Assembly: GCF_022458985.1 (NCBI RefSeq)
Contig: NC_061771.1
Coordinates: 31,077,764-31,141,763 of the forward strand
Length of the DNA: 64,000 nucleotides
From: Mugil cephalus
Taxonomy: Eukaryota > Chordata > Actinopteri > Mugiliformes > Mugilidae
Direction of reading: 5' to 3'
Shown here: in pieces, positions 10,746 to 22,797 of the stretch
Numbering within the stretch: position 1 is the first letter of the stretch
How the letters are laid out: each line of letters starts with the position of its first letter
The notes under the pieces: generated by a model
The model's database searches: none
Told to the model about the DNA's origin: nothing
Seen by the model: the letters and a program-made list of their open reading frames with translations, nothing else
Made by a program: the position numbers and the translations under genes

Positions 10746-11887
10746 TAATATTAATAATAGAATGGCCCACACATGGAACTTGGGCTTGACTGTGTTGTAC
10801 TATTTAGTTTTAACATCTTGAACGCTACAGAGCCGGATATCAGAGAGAGTCTGGTCAACTCACATCATCTTCTCCTCAGTCATATGTTCTGTTGTGTCGC
10901 AGTTACGCAATAAATGTTCACACTGATGAATCAGATGTTGATTTAAAAGGTATTTCACCATAAAAGGCCTTATGTTCCATAATTAAAATACAGTTTGTAC
11001 TTGTAATTTAACATGATTGTCGTATTTTCAGGTTGTTTTAACGTTTAATTAGAAACAGTTTCACATTTTAAAACAATTAAATCACCTAGAAATATGGTAA
11101 ATAAATGTTGTATTACGAACAATAATGCTTAAATTTACAGAAATGTGCTGTTATTAAACGGTTTTAATTACGATATTTTATGGGAAGAGGTTGTTAAATA
11201 ATTTATATTTCATGTAATGCAACAGTATATGACACAAAATAATGTGATTAATCTTTTAAAACACGTCAAAAAACTTGCAAAACTAGATATTTGGTTAGAT
11301 TGCAAGAATTTACTGTTAATTTTAGAAAACATCAAATGGATATTTAATTGTTTTACATTGTTTTTAACGTGTAATTACAAACATTTTACATTTTAAAATA
11401 ATGAAATTACCCATAAAGATGGCAAATTAACATTGTAATATGAACAATAATGCTTAAAGTTACAGAAATGTGCTCTCATTAGTTGTTTTAATGGCATTAT
11501 TTTATTTAAAAAGGCTGTAGGCTATATTAGATTAGATGTAATATAAAAGTATACAACAATAATTTGATCTTTTCCAAACATGAGAACATGAGAAAAAATG
11601 AGACCAAGCTGAACAAGAACAGCTACAATTTCCCATTCTCTGTATTTTTATTCAACTGTAGCAGGTAGCCATTATTACAGCAATATTCAAAAATCTATTC
11701 AAATAAAATGACTGGTTCTGAAACAAAAAAGAAAACAAAAACAAAATTCAACTGAACTGGTAATGAAAGAAAAAAGTAAAAAAAAAAAGAAAAAAAAATA
11801 GTTGAGTTAACAATTCACATACAAGTCACCATACATCCACAACACTGATTAGAAACTTGGTGAAACGTCACTGGAAATGAATCCATA
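10746..11887. repeat. AT-rich region with a two-copy ~320-bp internal duplication
   Basis: The segments beginning near 11034 and 11353 share ACGTTTAATTAGAAAC-type, AACAATAATGCTTAAA and TTACAGAAATGTGCT blocks in the same order, so this is a diverged tandem duplication. No gene. Confidence 0.6.
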
Positions 11888-11895
11888 CTCTATAC

Positions 11896-12596
11896 CAGGG
11901 GTCGGCAACCCTAAACACTCAAAGAGCCATTTGGAAAGAAAACACTGGGAGCCACAAAACCCTTTTGACATCTTAAATGAAGATAACACTGCATATATCG
12001 TTTTCACCTCTATGCTAGGCCCATGTTGCATTTATGAAATGAAATAACTGCTACAGAGAAAATGAAATGCATTATGCCTACATAACAGGGATTTATCCAT
12101 GGTTGGCTTACCTGGGGTCGAAAAGTTCAATAAATAGCGGGCTGGACCTGCAGGCGGGTGTCGCACATCGGCAGTTGTGGCGTATATTTTGTGCAACAAA
12201 AATTAAATACATTTTATTTTAATGTTAAAAGATCACCATCAATTCAAATTTAGAATTAAATTTAAAAAACTAATGCACTAAAATAAAAGTACATTTGAAT
12301 TAAATACTCGACAGCAACTAGTAAATGAGCTGCAATGCACTGTGGGAGTTCAGTGTTTTTTGGTTGATGTTACAACCATGAGTGTGGTGTGGCATTCAGT
12401 GTCATTCAGTTGTTGTGTAACTCTCGCTCGTTCACTGATGAGTGACTAGTTGCCGCTATTCTGAGGCAGTTAGTTAGCGTGAAAAAGTGAACGGCTTTGA
12501 TCAGCGTCGTTGCTCCGCACCGCTCGCTGCAGAGAGCTGCAACAGAGTAAAGAAAGAGCTGCATGTGGCTCCGGAGCTGCGGGTTGCCGACCCCTG
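11896..12596. mobile_element. Non-autonomous hAT element with exact 8-bp target duplication
   Basis: Ends CAGGGGTCGGCAACCC and GGGTTGCCGACCCCTG are perfect 16-bp inverted repeats. The flanks are both CTCTATAC (11888-11895 and 12597-12604), an exact 8-bp target duplication as hAT elements make. Subterminal CAAAGAGCCA/GGAGCCAC and AAAGAGCTGCATGTGGCTCC motifs are typical. No transposase. Perfect ends and target sites suggest a fairly recent insertion. Confidence 0.95.
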
Positions 12597-12719
12597 CTCT
12601 ATACAGTTGACGAGATGTGGTGTCCATACTTGAACTACTTGTTGATCGTAGTGAATTTGCAGTTTCTGAGCTGTAACCACCTGAAGAGAAGACAGAAAAT
12701 ATTAGCGGTTATTAAATAA

Positions 12720-13890
12720 TAACAGCTAATAACAGTTTAACAGGCAGGACCAGGATAAAGGTGCAAGAATATACAGCCTTTTCCAACACCACAGCAGTCA
12801 CACGAGTCCCACTATAGATGACACCGTTGCTTTGGGACAGACAAGCTTGCAAGATCTTAACATAACACACTACAAAGAAAATACACACCAGACTGACTAT
12901 ACATGGGAACTAAATGAACAACATATTGTTGTTGGGGGAACTATTGCTACTGCTGGATACAAAAGTCATTTTTTTCTGTACATTGTGATAAAGTATCCTG
13001 TGTTCATTCCATAATCCCATCTCATCATTAGTTGTGTGTCATTTGCTACCGAATCAGAATCTAGAGAAGATAGACCCAACTGATGATACTGATTTATAAG
13101 CACACTGTCAATTTACTGCTGCTGATTGTACTATATTACACTAAATTACAGGTAGATTATGTTTTTTTTCAGCCCATCTAACCCAAAAGAGTAATTGTGT
13201 GCAACAGATGCATGTACTCACCAGAGAGGGGCATCTCATCAGACTGTGTTACTGGACTTGTACTGGTACTGGCTCTGCTCAACTGTTGGTTGCTCTGGCT
13301 GCTTGGAGGACTGTCCAAGACATGTTGTTGGCCTCACTAAAGGACAGATAGTAGTAATATTTAAACACAGACATCACATAGCTCAATCTGGGTATATTAT
13401 TACCTAACATAATTATATCCTCAGTAGCCATTGATATATTTTAAACTGTTCCTTTCTCAATATAATGCAGTACACCACCACTAAGACCCACTATGAAATC
13501 AGTGAAGAACAAGGTGTAGTATATAATCATCACCTTTTTCAAAACATCAACAAAAATGTAGAGAAGATTCTTTGAAGTATAATTCATAGTAGAACTGCTG
13601 TATTGGACTGCATTGATTAGAACAGGTGGACCTAATAAGTAGATTTTGACTATGCACATTTTTTTAATGTGAAAGTTTATTCCGTACAAACTGAAACACA
13701 TACTTGTCTTTTTGAGCAGTGACAGACGTTTCCTGGCTTCAACTGGTCTGAGGACCGAAAGGAGGTCACTCTCCTGCAGGTAGCTCAGGTCCTCAACTCC
13801 TAAACATTGCAGATGCTCCAGCAAAGACTCAGGGTCTCTCAGTTTAGGCACTGATTTGATGAAAGACAGAAGCGGACTCTCTGCATCCAT
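12720..13890 (-). CDS. N-terminal part of a SAM-domain protein of the same fish family
   Basis: Exon at 13704-13890 starts MDAESPLLSFIKSVPKLRD and encodes a SAM-like bundle with LEHLQCLGVEDLSYLQESDL and LLSVLRPVEARKRLSLLKK. It ends in the donor GTATGTG (phase 1). The exon at 13222-13332, with its acceptor at TGAG, joins in frame and gives a Ser-rich linker (VLDSPPSSQSNQQLSRASTS); it ends with GTGAGTAC. A third exon near 12877-12720 (acceptor TTTCTTTGTAG) stays open to a stop but I cannot match it to anything. The plus-strand remnant at 9.9-10.7 kb belongs to the same or a sister family but faces the other way, so this is not one gene. Partial or decaying gene. Confidence 0.6.
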
Positions 13891-14339
13891 GACTAGGAGG
13901 ACTAGAAGGGATGAAAAATACTGTTACTGTCAGATTATAATCTTTCAAACTCCAGATGACTGAGTCAACAATGCTATGCTTAAGTGAAATTACTCTTGTC
14001 CCACAAAGCTTGTACACATGCAAATGGTAATAATCTAGTTTCTGCTCAGGCTTCCAACATTTCATGCTTGTTTCACTTCATACAATGCAAATGCTGGCAC
14101 ATACGACACATCATGAGGTGTAACAATAAAGTATACATGCTGGTCCTGCATCACAAGCATGAGATCAATCTGTCTGAATTCAAGTGCCTCACCTTGGTTT
14201 AAACACAGAAAGACCATTTTGTACTGAGTGCCACTGCTTCACTGTACAGTTCAGCATGGAAAGGAGTGGAGTTCTTAACCACAAGTTTATGCCATGAAAT
14301 CAACTCTCACCACTTATCTGCAGAAAGAGAGAAAAAAAA

Positions 14340-15102
14340 ATTATGACTCACTGTCCAAGTTTCTGTGACCAAACGGGAACAGCCGCGTGGTGGTTGTTGA
14401 CCTTGTAAAGCGTAACGTCAAAGACGGATGTTAAGTGTCCCAACAGCCAATGGCATGTCTTCTTCTTCTTCTTCTTCTTCTCCAACCGTTTCTGTCGACC
14501 AATCCGAACGGGACCCGCGCTTTTCAAAGCACGCACTCCAATGACATGTCGCGTTCACGTTTTTGTCTTTTGGGTTTGTGCAGGGAGAAGTTGCAGCAGT
14601 AAAATGTCTCCTGATTACACGTGTTTTGTTCAGACACGCTGTGAAATAATTCAAGACGTTGTGATTTACATTGGGTTGTATATGTATGTATACACACAAT
14701 AGCCTACAGTGTTTAATAGTTATTTTACTATTAATTTCTCAGTAATTTTAAATGATTTTTTAAAGTTTTAAGTTTTGTTGAATTTTACAGTTTATTCCAT
14801 TAAATAACAGACAAATATTTGTAAAATTACAATACATTTGCGAACATATTTTAACAATAAATATATGTATTTCTAATGGGGTTTTTTGTAAAAGAACAGA
14901 AACATGTTTTCACATGTATTTTCACAGTTACAGGGATTTCATGTTATTTTAAATTTGACATGTAAAATCACAGTCTTTTTCGTTTATTGTCCAGATTGTT
15001 TATGCATTTTTAAAATACGGAAATAATCTTTTTAATTTTTAAATAAATAATAAATAATAATTTTTTTACAGTGCATACACACATACACTAACACACACAC
15101 AC

Positions 15103-15139
<37 letters not shown>

Positions 15140-16540
15140 AACACTTGGAGCCCCTGGTAGTCATGTGGCTCCATTAAATTAAATAAAATGGGAAATTTAC
15201 CAGTATAATATTACACAGTAAAAATGTCAAATATTACTAGTTTTCTTCTAAATGAAATGTTAACATGGTTTTATACTGGAATAGCAGCCAGATTAAAAAA
15301 TGTGGTTATAATGGAAGTCAATGGGGCATTTCTGACCACGAAGGTTCAGAGGGAAAATCTGACACTACATAAAAAACTCTAATGCAATTAAATCAGTTTT
15401 ACTGCTAATATTTGACACATCGAAGAGTCTAATTACCACCAAAGTCCCGTCATCCTACTGTTTATTTTATGGAAGATAATTTTTTTTTTTTTTGTATTTT
15501 CAGACAGGAATTTAAAGGGTTAAAGAAATTTTGAAAAGAAATTTTTTGGTAGTTTTGCCTAAAGAGGGCATAAGGGTTAAATTTGTCTAGTCTAGATAAC
15601 TAGCTAGCATAAAGCTAGCATAAGGCTAGGTTAACTTCAAACTTCATTCATTTGTGAAGCGGTATTTTAGAGATCAAGGTTCACATTAATGATGGTATGA
15701 CTTTATTTTTCCTATATAAAATCTTAACAAACGTCAAAGAGAAATCAGTTGACATCCAGTTCTTCCTTTTAATCTTCTGCTCCCATAACTTTTTTTGTTC
15801 ACTGGGGAAACGGTGGAGTTTCTTCCGTGTCTTCCTGATCCTGTGCTGGAGCGGTAGGCTGAGCACTGTGGCATATTTTAACTTTTAATCCAACTTTATT
15901 CTCTGCTCCTCCAGGTCTCCAAGCCGGCAACCACAAAAGAGATGATTTTTCCTCCTCTGGAAGTCAGTCCTTCATCCGGAGGAGCTGCAGGAGGCTTCAG
16001 ATGAGCTCAAATGGTCCCATGACGAGAAGCAAACGTTCGCTGTGAACTGACTGACAGGCGCTGGCTGCCCTCTTTAGGGGATTCAAGGAAACTGCCTTCA
16101 TCTCTGCTTTTAAAGGGACGAGTCGGCGGCTGCTGTGGGTCCGAGGGGATCACATGTGCTCCATTAAAAATACAAAAACAAACAAAAAAAAAAGAGCGAA
16201 AGTGGCAGACATGTGAGGAAGAGGAGAGACTCTGGTGACAGGCAGTGAATGAAGCATGTTCAGTTTATTTATTTATTTATTTATTTATTGCTATATAAAA
16301 AACTCTTTGTAAGCCTCAGTATTAATTCCCTCAAGTTCCCACCAGAAATGATCACTGATAGATGAAAAAGAGCTCAGACACATGAAGACCTCAGCAGATG
16401 TTGGAGAAGTCCACGCAAGAGGAGTCTCTCATCAAATTTACGACTTAATCATCGTGTGTTATCCAGAAAACCTTTTCCGTTTGTTTGTTTGTTTGTTTGT
16501 TTGTTTGTTTTCTGTTCTGCTGTTGTTTCGTGTGTGACAG
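14340..16540. other. Intergenic, simple repeats, no gene seen
   Basis: Holds a TTC run (14459-14480), a CA microsatellite (15090-15135), a poly-T run (15480-15494), a TTTA run (16264-16289) and a GTTT run (16478-16511). ORFs here are short and unconvincing. Confidence 0.6.
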
Positions 16541-16579
16541 GTTTACCATTAATTCAGTCAGGAAGCAGCAACAATATTA

Positions 16580-17060
16580 ACGCTTTTATTTCCTCATCAC
16601 TTTACAGTAATAAATACAATTCTGTCATACCCTACTCGATCCGACTTTACAACAACTCACCTTTCTGCAACTCCCAAGTTATTCATGTTAATGGATAACT
16701 TAGAGAAAGGAAAGAAAGTCACTGGTGCAGAAAGGATCATGAGATTTGGGCATACAGGATTAAATAGCACATTATTCATAATACAGACACATGAAAGAGG
16801 AAATTGCGAACATTGTGGACTTACACTCGAAGCAGAATTTCGAATAAATAAAATAACATTTAATGTAGCAGATTTATTGAGGAAAACCCACGGGATGTTG
16901 AGTTTGGGGCGATTTTTAGGTTTTTAGAAACAACCGATCTTGTAAATGGAATTTCTGTGCCACTCTCCTCCAGTCCGGGAGGGGGCGCCAATGCACCTAC
17001 AGGCTGTTTGACGACAACCGCCATTAAAAATGAAAGAAGAAGAAGAAGAAGAAGAAGAAG
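16580..17060 (+). mobile_element. 3' end of a LINE (RT C-terminus) with a GAA tail
   Basis: Reads ERIMRFGHTGLNSTLFIIQ and then HERGNCEHCG, the C-terminal zinc-knuckle region of fish LINE reverse transcriptases (LRIGHTGLN...C-x-x-CG). This is followed by the typical 3' UTR with GGGAGGGGGCGCCAATGCACC and GTTTGACGACAACCGCC, and a (AAG)n tail at 17034-17060. Heavily 5'-truncated. I-superfamily (Nimb-like) is my best guess for the clade. Confidence 0.75.
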
Positions 17061-17193
17061 CAGAAGTGCGGGATGTTCAAACATGTCGGCGGATTGTTTT
17101 GGTGGTTGTGTTGATGGTTACGGCAGAATACCGAGGAGATAATAAAGTCCGGTTCATCCAGCTACACTAAGTGAGGACTGTCCGCCGGTGGCC

Positions 17194-20100
17194 ATGGACG
17201 GAGCCCGGGGGGAGGTCGACCGTGCGGCCGCTCCCGGGGGCTCCTATCCGCTGGAGCGACGGACGGACAGACCGAAGTCGAACCGCTTGAGCCGAAGCTT
17301 CAGGCAGAAACAGGCGGTGGAGTGCGAGTCACCGAAGAGCCAGCAATCCGGTCAGCAGCTGCGTTTTTCACCCCTTTTCTTTAATTTTAGCTTTTTGAAG
17401 CTGTGTTCTGTTTGCTCTGACTGAACCGAGTCAGATACTGTCCCTTACGTCTGGGCGTTCAAGGCCATTCGCCAGATTACATACAAATATACGCCGGTTT
17501 TAGGTTATCTTGTTTTCCGCCACAGATAAACGGCTTTTTATGCCATAATCTGACATGTCTTTAGAATTAGAAGAATTCACACTTAATTTCGGCATCAAAC
17601 TAATGTATCGGACTACAACTATGTGTCTGAAATTTAACGTTTCAGCTGAACTGTCCAAGTGTCGTCGCCAGATCGTATTTAAATATCCGCCGATTTTAGG
17701 TTATCCTGTTCTCCCGCATAGATAATCGTCTTTCTATGACATAATCTGACACGTCTTTAGAATAAGCAGGGACCACACTTAAATTCGGCATCAAACAAAT
17801 GTATCAAACTATAACTGTGTCTGAAATGTAAAGTTTCAGCTGATCTATGCAAGTGTCGTCGCCAAATCGTTTTTAAATCTCTGCCGATTTTCTAGTTTTC
17901 CCCGCGGATAATCGGCTTTTTTTGACCCAACCTCAGAAGTCTTTAAAATCCACAAGGTTCACACTTAAATTCGGCATAAAAATAATTTATTAAACTTCAA
18001 CTACGTGTCTGAAATTTAAACAGTTTAATCTTAAATTGTCGCATTGAAGTGTCGTCGCCAGATCACGTTCAAATATCCACCGATTTTAGGTTTTCTTGTC
18101 TTTCACTACATATAATTGGCATCTGGTGACACAACACAACATGCATTTCGAATCGGAAGAGTTCCCACTTAAATTCGGCATAAAAATATCAAACTATGTG
18201 TCTAAAATTTAAACTGTTTGAGGTCAACTGTCCAAGATCCAATTCAAATATCCGCCAATTTTAGATTTTCTTGTTTTTCCCCGCAGATAATCGGATTTTT
18301 ATGACATGATCTGACATCATTTTAAAATAATCAGGGTTTTCACTTAAATTCGGCATAAAGAATATCAAATTTAAACAGTTTCAGCTGAGCTGCCCCACTG
18401 TGAGCATGAACTGAACGCTTGGCGTTTGTTGTCTCTTGCCTCTTATCCAGATTTTAAGACTCCGACCAGAATCCTCAGGTCCAGACCTGTGAGGAGCAGC
18501 TTCACCGAAGAGTCTCCACACAACGACTCGGACATCCAGCTGGACATCGTCTGGGACGCCACGTCCCCGTCTCCCCACAGACTAGGTGAGCGCGTCCAGC
18601 CCATCAGCTCTGATTTGATAGTTTTATGTCGTTGTGGTTTTTCTGTGTTGACCCGTCGCGCTGTCCTCAGGTAAACGAGGTAAAAAACACAACGCTGGAG
18701 CCATGAACATCTCGGAGATCGTCCGTCGAATCGCTCCCAAGGTCAGAGGCTTAACGGGACGAACGCTGCTCAGAGCCCGGACGATATTAAATGACTGTCC
18801 TGTCTGGTTTGTGTGCAGCACGGCAGGACGGAGGTTTCGGAGCCGACCTTGCAGCAGTGGATCCGGGACATCGCCACCATCCCCTGCACGCCGGACGTCC
18901 AGGTCCCCAGGCCCAAGAAGAAACCCCAGAGGTGGGTTCAGAAAACCACCGTTCAGACATTCAGACCAGGATCCATCACGAAAATGGATCCTGGTGTGAA
19001 AGTTTCACACAGTTAACTTATTAATTAACTTGTGACTATTTCAACCAGGGATGGTTTGTTAGCATTGGAGCTAACAAAGTGTATCAGATGCCTCTAGAAC
19101 CACATTCAAGGCCAGTTTCCCCTAACGACGAAGGCTATCCATCCCATAATACCATAACACCGTAGTCCTGTGTTACCTTCATGGAACTGGATCCAAAATG
19201 AAAGCAGTTTCCTTAAAACTGAGTGTCGTGTCATGTTTTGTTGTAGACCGAGTGGATTGGACGACCTCCTCAAACTGGCCCAACGCTTTGACCTCAACAT
19301 GTTTCATCAGGATGAAGAAGAAGAAGAAGAAGAAGAAGAGGAAGTGGAGGAGGAAGTGGAGGAGGAAGTGGAGGAGGAGCACCAGCTGAGCCTGGAGCTC
19401 CTAACAGAGGATGTCCTTGAGGCCGAAGTCCAGGATGAATCCGCAGGAACGTGTCCTCCAGCCGCGCAGCTCGACCCGGATCAACACATGGACGATGATC
19501 TGGACTTCCTGTTCGACGGGCCGACCCAGCGCCTGAGCGGGAACATCAGGAACATCAGCCAGGCGCCGCCACAAGTCGAACCTTCAACCACCGCGGACGC
19601 TCCGGTCAAACCTCCCGCTTCAGGCGCGTCCAACGTCCAGCGCCCGCCGGCCGCCGCCGCCTCCTCCGCCGACTTTGAGGACGACTGGGAGAACGACGAC
19701 CTGTTGAACGACTCCCTGTTGCTGGAGATGACCCAGAATCCTCTGGGCTTCGCGGCTCCGAAGCACTGCTCCACCCAGAAACCAGCGGGCGCTTTGAAAC
19801 GGGAGCACGAACCAGATCCTCGCGCGAACGGACGAACCGGGACTAACTGGGAGTTCAACTGCAGCCCGACCGCCGTGAAACCAGAACCACGGACGTTTCT
19901 CAGACGCTCGCCGCCTGCTTCAAATACGGCCCAGAGCTCCCAGAAGCAGCAGCCTGACGTCCTGGTGTCCCGCCACCAGGCGGCGCCGGACTTCACGGAC
20001 GAGGACCTGGACTCTCTGTTCTCGTCCGAGCCGGTTTGGGACGACCCGGCCGACGACTTCCTGCTCTGTGAGATGTGTGAGGACCTGGAGAACCAGATCC

Positions 20101-20781
20101 GGGAGGCGACGGGGCCGAGCGCCGCCACGACCCGCCCCCCCGGCCCGACGCCGACCCGGAGACCCGCCCTGCAGCCGGTCAACAGGATCCCAGAACCACG
20201 GAAACAAACCCCGGCCTCCTCTGCCCACATCCAGGTGAAAGGAGTCTTTCTTTTATCAACATCGATAAACAAAAGACGGTGTCTTTTTATCTTTGAGGCG
20301 CTTTGTGATGAGCAGCTTGAACAGAATATTAATTTTAAATTAAGACTAAGAAATAAATGAACCAATATGAAATAAAACGCGCAACAAACATTATTAGAAT
20401 CATCAAAAATTAGAGTTATGTAAAAACTCGACCTTATCGTCCTTTTCTGGTGATGGCGTGAAGCTGCTAACGCTGTTAGCGCCGGGTCTGTCAGGCTAAC
20501 AGAGACGCTACATTTCTGGTGTTTTAATAATAAAACGCTCTGCGTGGTCACATGTTGAATCTAACTCCAGGTGTTGCCTCCGTCTGCTTCCTCCGACGAA
20601 CGTTTGGTCTCAGACACTTTGAAGGTTCGTTTCCGTCCTAATGAGGCTGATTTAAAAACTCAACTGAAGCCCCCAGATCAGCCTGGTTGCTGCCGTTAGC
20701 CCGTTAGCATCACGGTGGCTAGTATCTGTACCCATCGCCAGGTGGTTGTGTGTTGTGTGGGTGGAGGTTCAGGCTGGAGAC

Positions 20782-20852
<71 letters not shown>

Positions 20853-22797
20853 AGAGATTCAATAACTAAAAGACAAACAAACAAAAAAAAAAAAACGAGA
20901 ACGAGACAAATTAAAAACAGAACGTAAGAAATGCAGCGTAGTTAAACAGAGAGAGGAGAAGATTTATATTATAATATATACTTGTATACATACTAACAGG
21001 CAGTAGTTTGAGACCAGCATCAGTAACATAAATGATACTTTCAATAGTAATAATAACTTTATTATAATAGTTTTTTTGGATCCTCTGATCAGCACTGATG
21101 TAAATCCTGGCTCCTTCAACCAGAGTCCAGTATTTTGTGTTTCTGTTGAGCCGCTGACATGTCGCTGGTTTCTGTCTGTGCTCAGACCGGTTCGTGGCCC
21201 CCGGGGGCGGCGGCGTGCCTGCAGGCGAGCAGCAGGGTCCAGCAACACACCAACAAGAACCAGTTCAGGTTCAAGAAGCCCAACAAGCCGCTGGCGTCTT
21301 CTGTGACCAGCTCCGGTAAGAGCAGGAGGCAGATCATAGACGTACTGGTTTAGTTCACGTTTAATAAACTTCACTGTTATAAAACAAGGAGTTCAACTCA
21401 GGAATACTTTTACTTTTATTGGAAGAAAAATACAGTTTTCAAATTGATCCAACGTGGCCCAGATTGGATCCTGTGGAGTCCCTCTTTAGGCCCACGGTGC
21501 TTATGTTTGACACCTGTGTCTTAGACCGACCTGATGGAATCAAAGGGCTGCTGCTGTACAAAATAAATTTAAAATACAAATAGGATCAAGCTTAATTTAT
21601 TTTTATTTCAGTATATTTTATTTCAGTTCAGCTCAATTTCATTTAATTTCATCAATTTTATTCCAGTTAATTTTAATTTATTATACTTTATTTTGATTCA
21701 AGTTTATTTTAGTATATTTTATTATATTTCAATTTAATTTCATTTAATTTCATCCAATTTTATTTTATTTCAATTTTATTTTGTAAATTTGAAATAAAAT
21801 AAAATTGGATGAAATTAAATCATTTATTTTTTTAGAATATTTTATTTCAGTTCAGCTCAATTTCATTTAATTTCATTCAATTTTATTCCAATTAATTTTA
21901 ATTTATTATACTTATATTATATTATATTTTGATTCAAGTTTATTTTAGTATATTTTATTTCAGCTCAGCTTAATTTAATTTCATTTCATTAAATTTTATT
22001 TAAAAATTAAATTAATTTTATTATACTTTATTTCAATTTAAGTTTATTTTAGTATATTTTATTATATTTTAATTTAATTTATTTTAATCCAATTTTATTT
22101 TATTTCAAATTTACAAAATAAATTTGAAATAAATAATTATTTCAGTTTAGTTTAATTTAATTCAGATTAAATTTATTTTATTATATTTTTATATGGATTT
22201 AATTAGATTATATTTTATTTCAATTCAAGTTTATTTTAGTATATTTTATTATATTTCAATAATTTAATTTAATTTCATCCAATTTTATTTTATTTCAAAT
22301 TTACAAAATAAAATAAAAATAAAAATTGGATGAAGTTTAATTTATTTTTATTTTAGTATATTTTATTATAGTTAATTTATTTTATTATATTTTTATTTGG
22401 ATTTAATTTCATCATATTAATTCAATTTCTTTTTATTCAAAATATTTGTTTTGTTATATTTTATTAGATTGGATTTTATTTCAAGTCAAGTTTATTTTAG
22501 TATATTTTATGATATTTTTTTCAATTTAATTTAATTTAATTTTATTTTATTGAAATTAAATTAAATTTATTTTACTACAATGTGATTTAATTTAATTTTA
22601 TTAGTATTTTTCTATGGAACCGACACCAGGGCGACGTCTGTTGATGTTTTCTTGTCTTTTCTTGTGGCTGCTCAGCTGTGGCTGTGGCTCAGTGTTCGGC
22701 TGCAGAGATTGAGCTGAAGAAGCAACAGGCCCTGGAGAGGAGACGTCAGCGCCTTCAGGCCCAGAACCTCCAGCCCAGTCGAGTCCACCCGACGTGA
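17194..22797 (+). CDS. etaa1: ETAA1, RPA-binding ATR activator (8 exons, 589 aa)
   Basis: Exons 17194-17350, 18451-18585, 18671-18741, 18819-18931, 19247-20234, 20571-20624, 21186-21315 and 22676-22797 sum to 1770 nt with matching phases. The first donor is a weak GTCAGC, supported by phase. ETAA1 is recruited by RPA to stressed forks and activates ATR-ATRIP. Seen here: the DFKTPTRIL block (53-61); the ATR-activating segment DIVWDATSP with its Trp at 87 (human WDPHSP); NISEIVRRIAPK; IATIPCTPDV; the LLKLAQRFDLNM helix (166-177); a Glu-rich run (182-203); two acidic FDGPTQRLSG and FEDDWENDDLL blocks; an NKNQFRFKKPNKPL basic motif (about 529) fitting the RPA70-binding site; and CSAAEIELKKQQALERRRQR (556-575), the RPA32-binding helix. 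It is shorter than human (about 926 aa). The ATG is preferred over an upstream GTG at 17188. Confidence 0.95.
17456..18400 (+). repeat. Tandem array of ~195-bp units in etaa1 intron 1
   Basis: Five diverged copies. The marker GCCAGATC (or close) falls at 17471, 17667, 17861 and 18057, spacing 194-196; the fifth copy, marked by GATCCAATTCAAATA at 18236, is about 20 bases shorter. Each unit also holds CCGATTTTAGGTT, a GATAATCGGCTTTTT-like block, TCTGACATGTCTTTA, CACTTAAATTCGGCAT and GTGTCTGAAATTTAA. The array fills nearly the whole intron. Confidence 0.9.
20787..20847 (+). repeat. (GT)n microsatellite in etaa1 intron 6
   Basis: About 30 uninterrupted GT dinucleotides. Confidence 0.95.
21452..21520. 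mobile_element. hAT-type end fragment in etaa1 intron 7
   Basis: GGCCCAGATTGG followed by GGCCCACGGTGCTTATGTTTGACACCTGTG resembles the GTTTGACACCCCTG right end of a common fish hAT family. A similar end occurs at 56495-56552 in aplf intron 8. Short and diverged. Confidence 0.45.
21560..22620. repeat. AT-rich palindromic array in etaa1 intron 7
   Basis: About 1.06 kb almost wholly A/T, built from recurring AAGTTTATTTTAGTATATTTTATT units (near 21700, 21938, 22040, 22225, 22493) and repeated TTTAATTTCATCCAATTTTA blocks. It contains a perfect 32-bp inverted repeat (21742-21773 with 21789-21820, 15-base loop) and a second, slightly imperfect one at about 22267-22340. Confidence 0.9.

Noticed and set aside
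17456-18400. CRISPR-like regular repeats
   Set aside because: Units are about 195 bases and diverged throughout, in a vertebrate intron; there is no repeat-spacer structure.
19481-20551. 356-codon minus-strand frame opposite etaa1 exon 5
   Set aside because: Shadow of the GC-rich coding exon; no splice or start context and no recognisable motif.
20696-20884. Thr-His repeat frame
   Set aside because: Translation of the GT microsatellite in an etaa1 intron.
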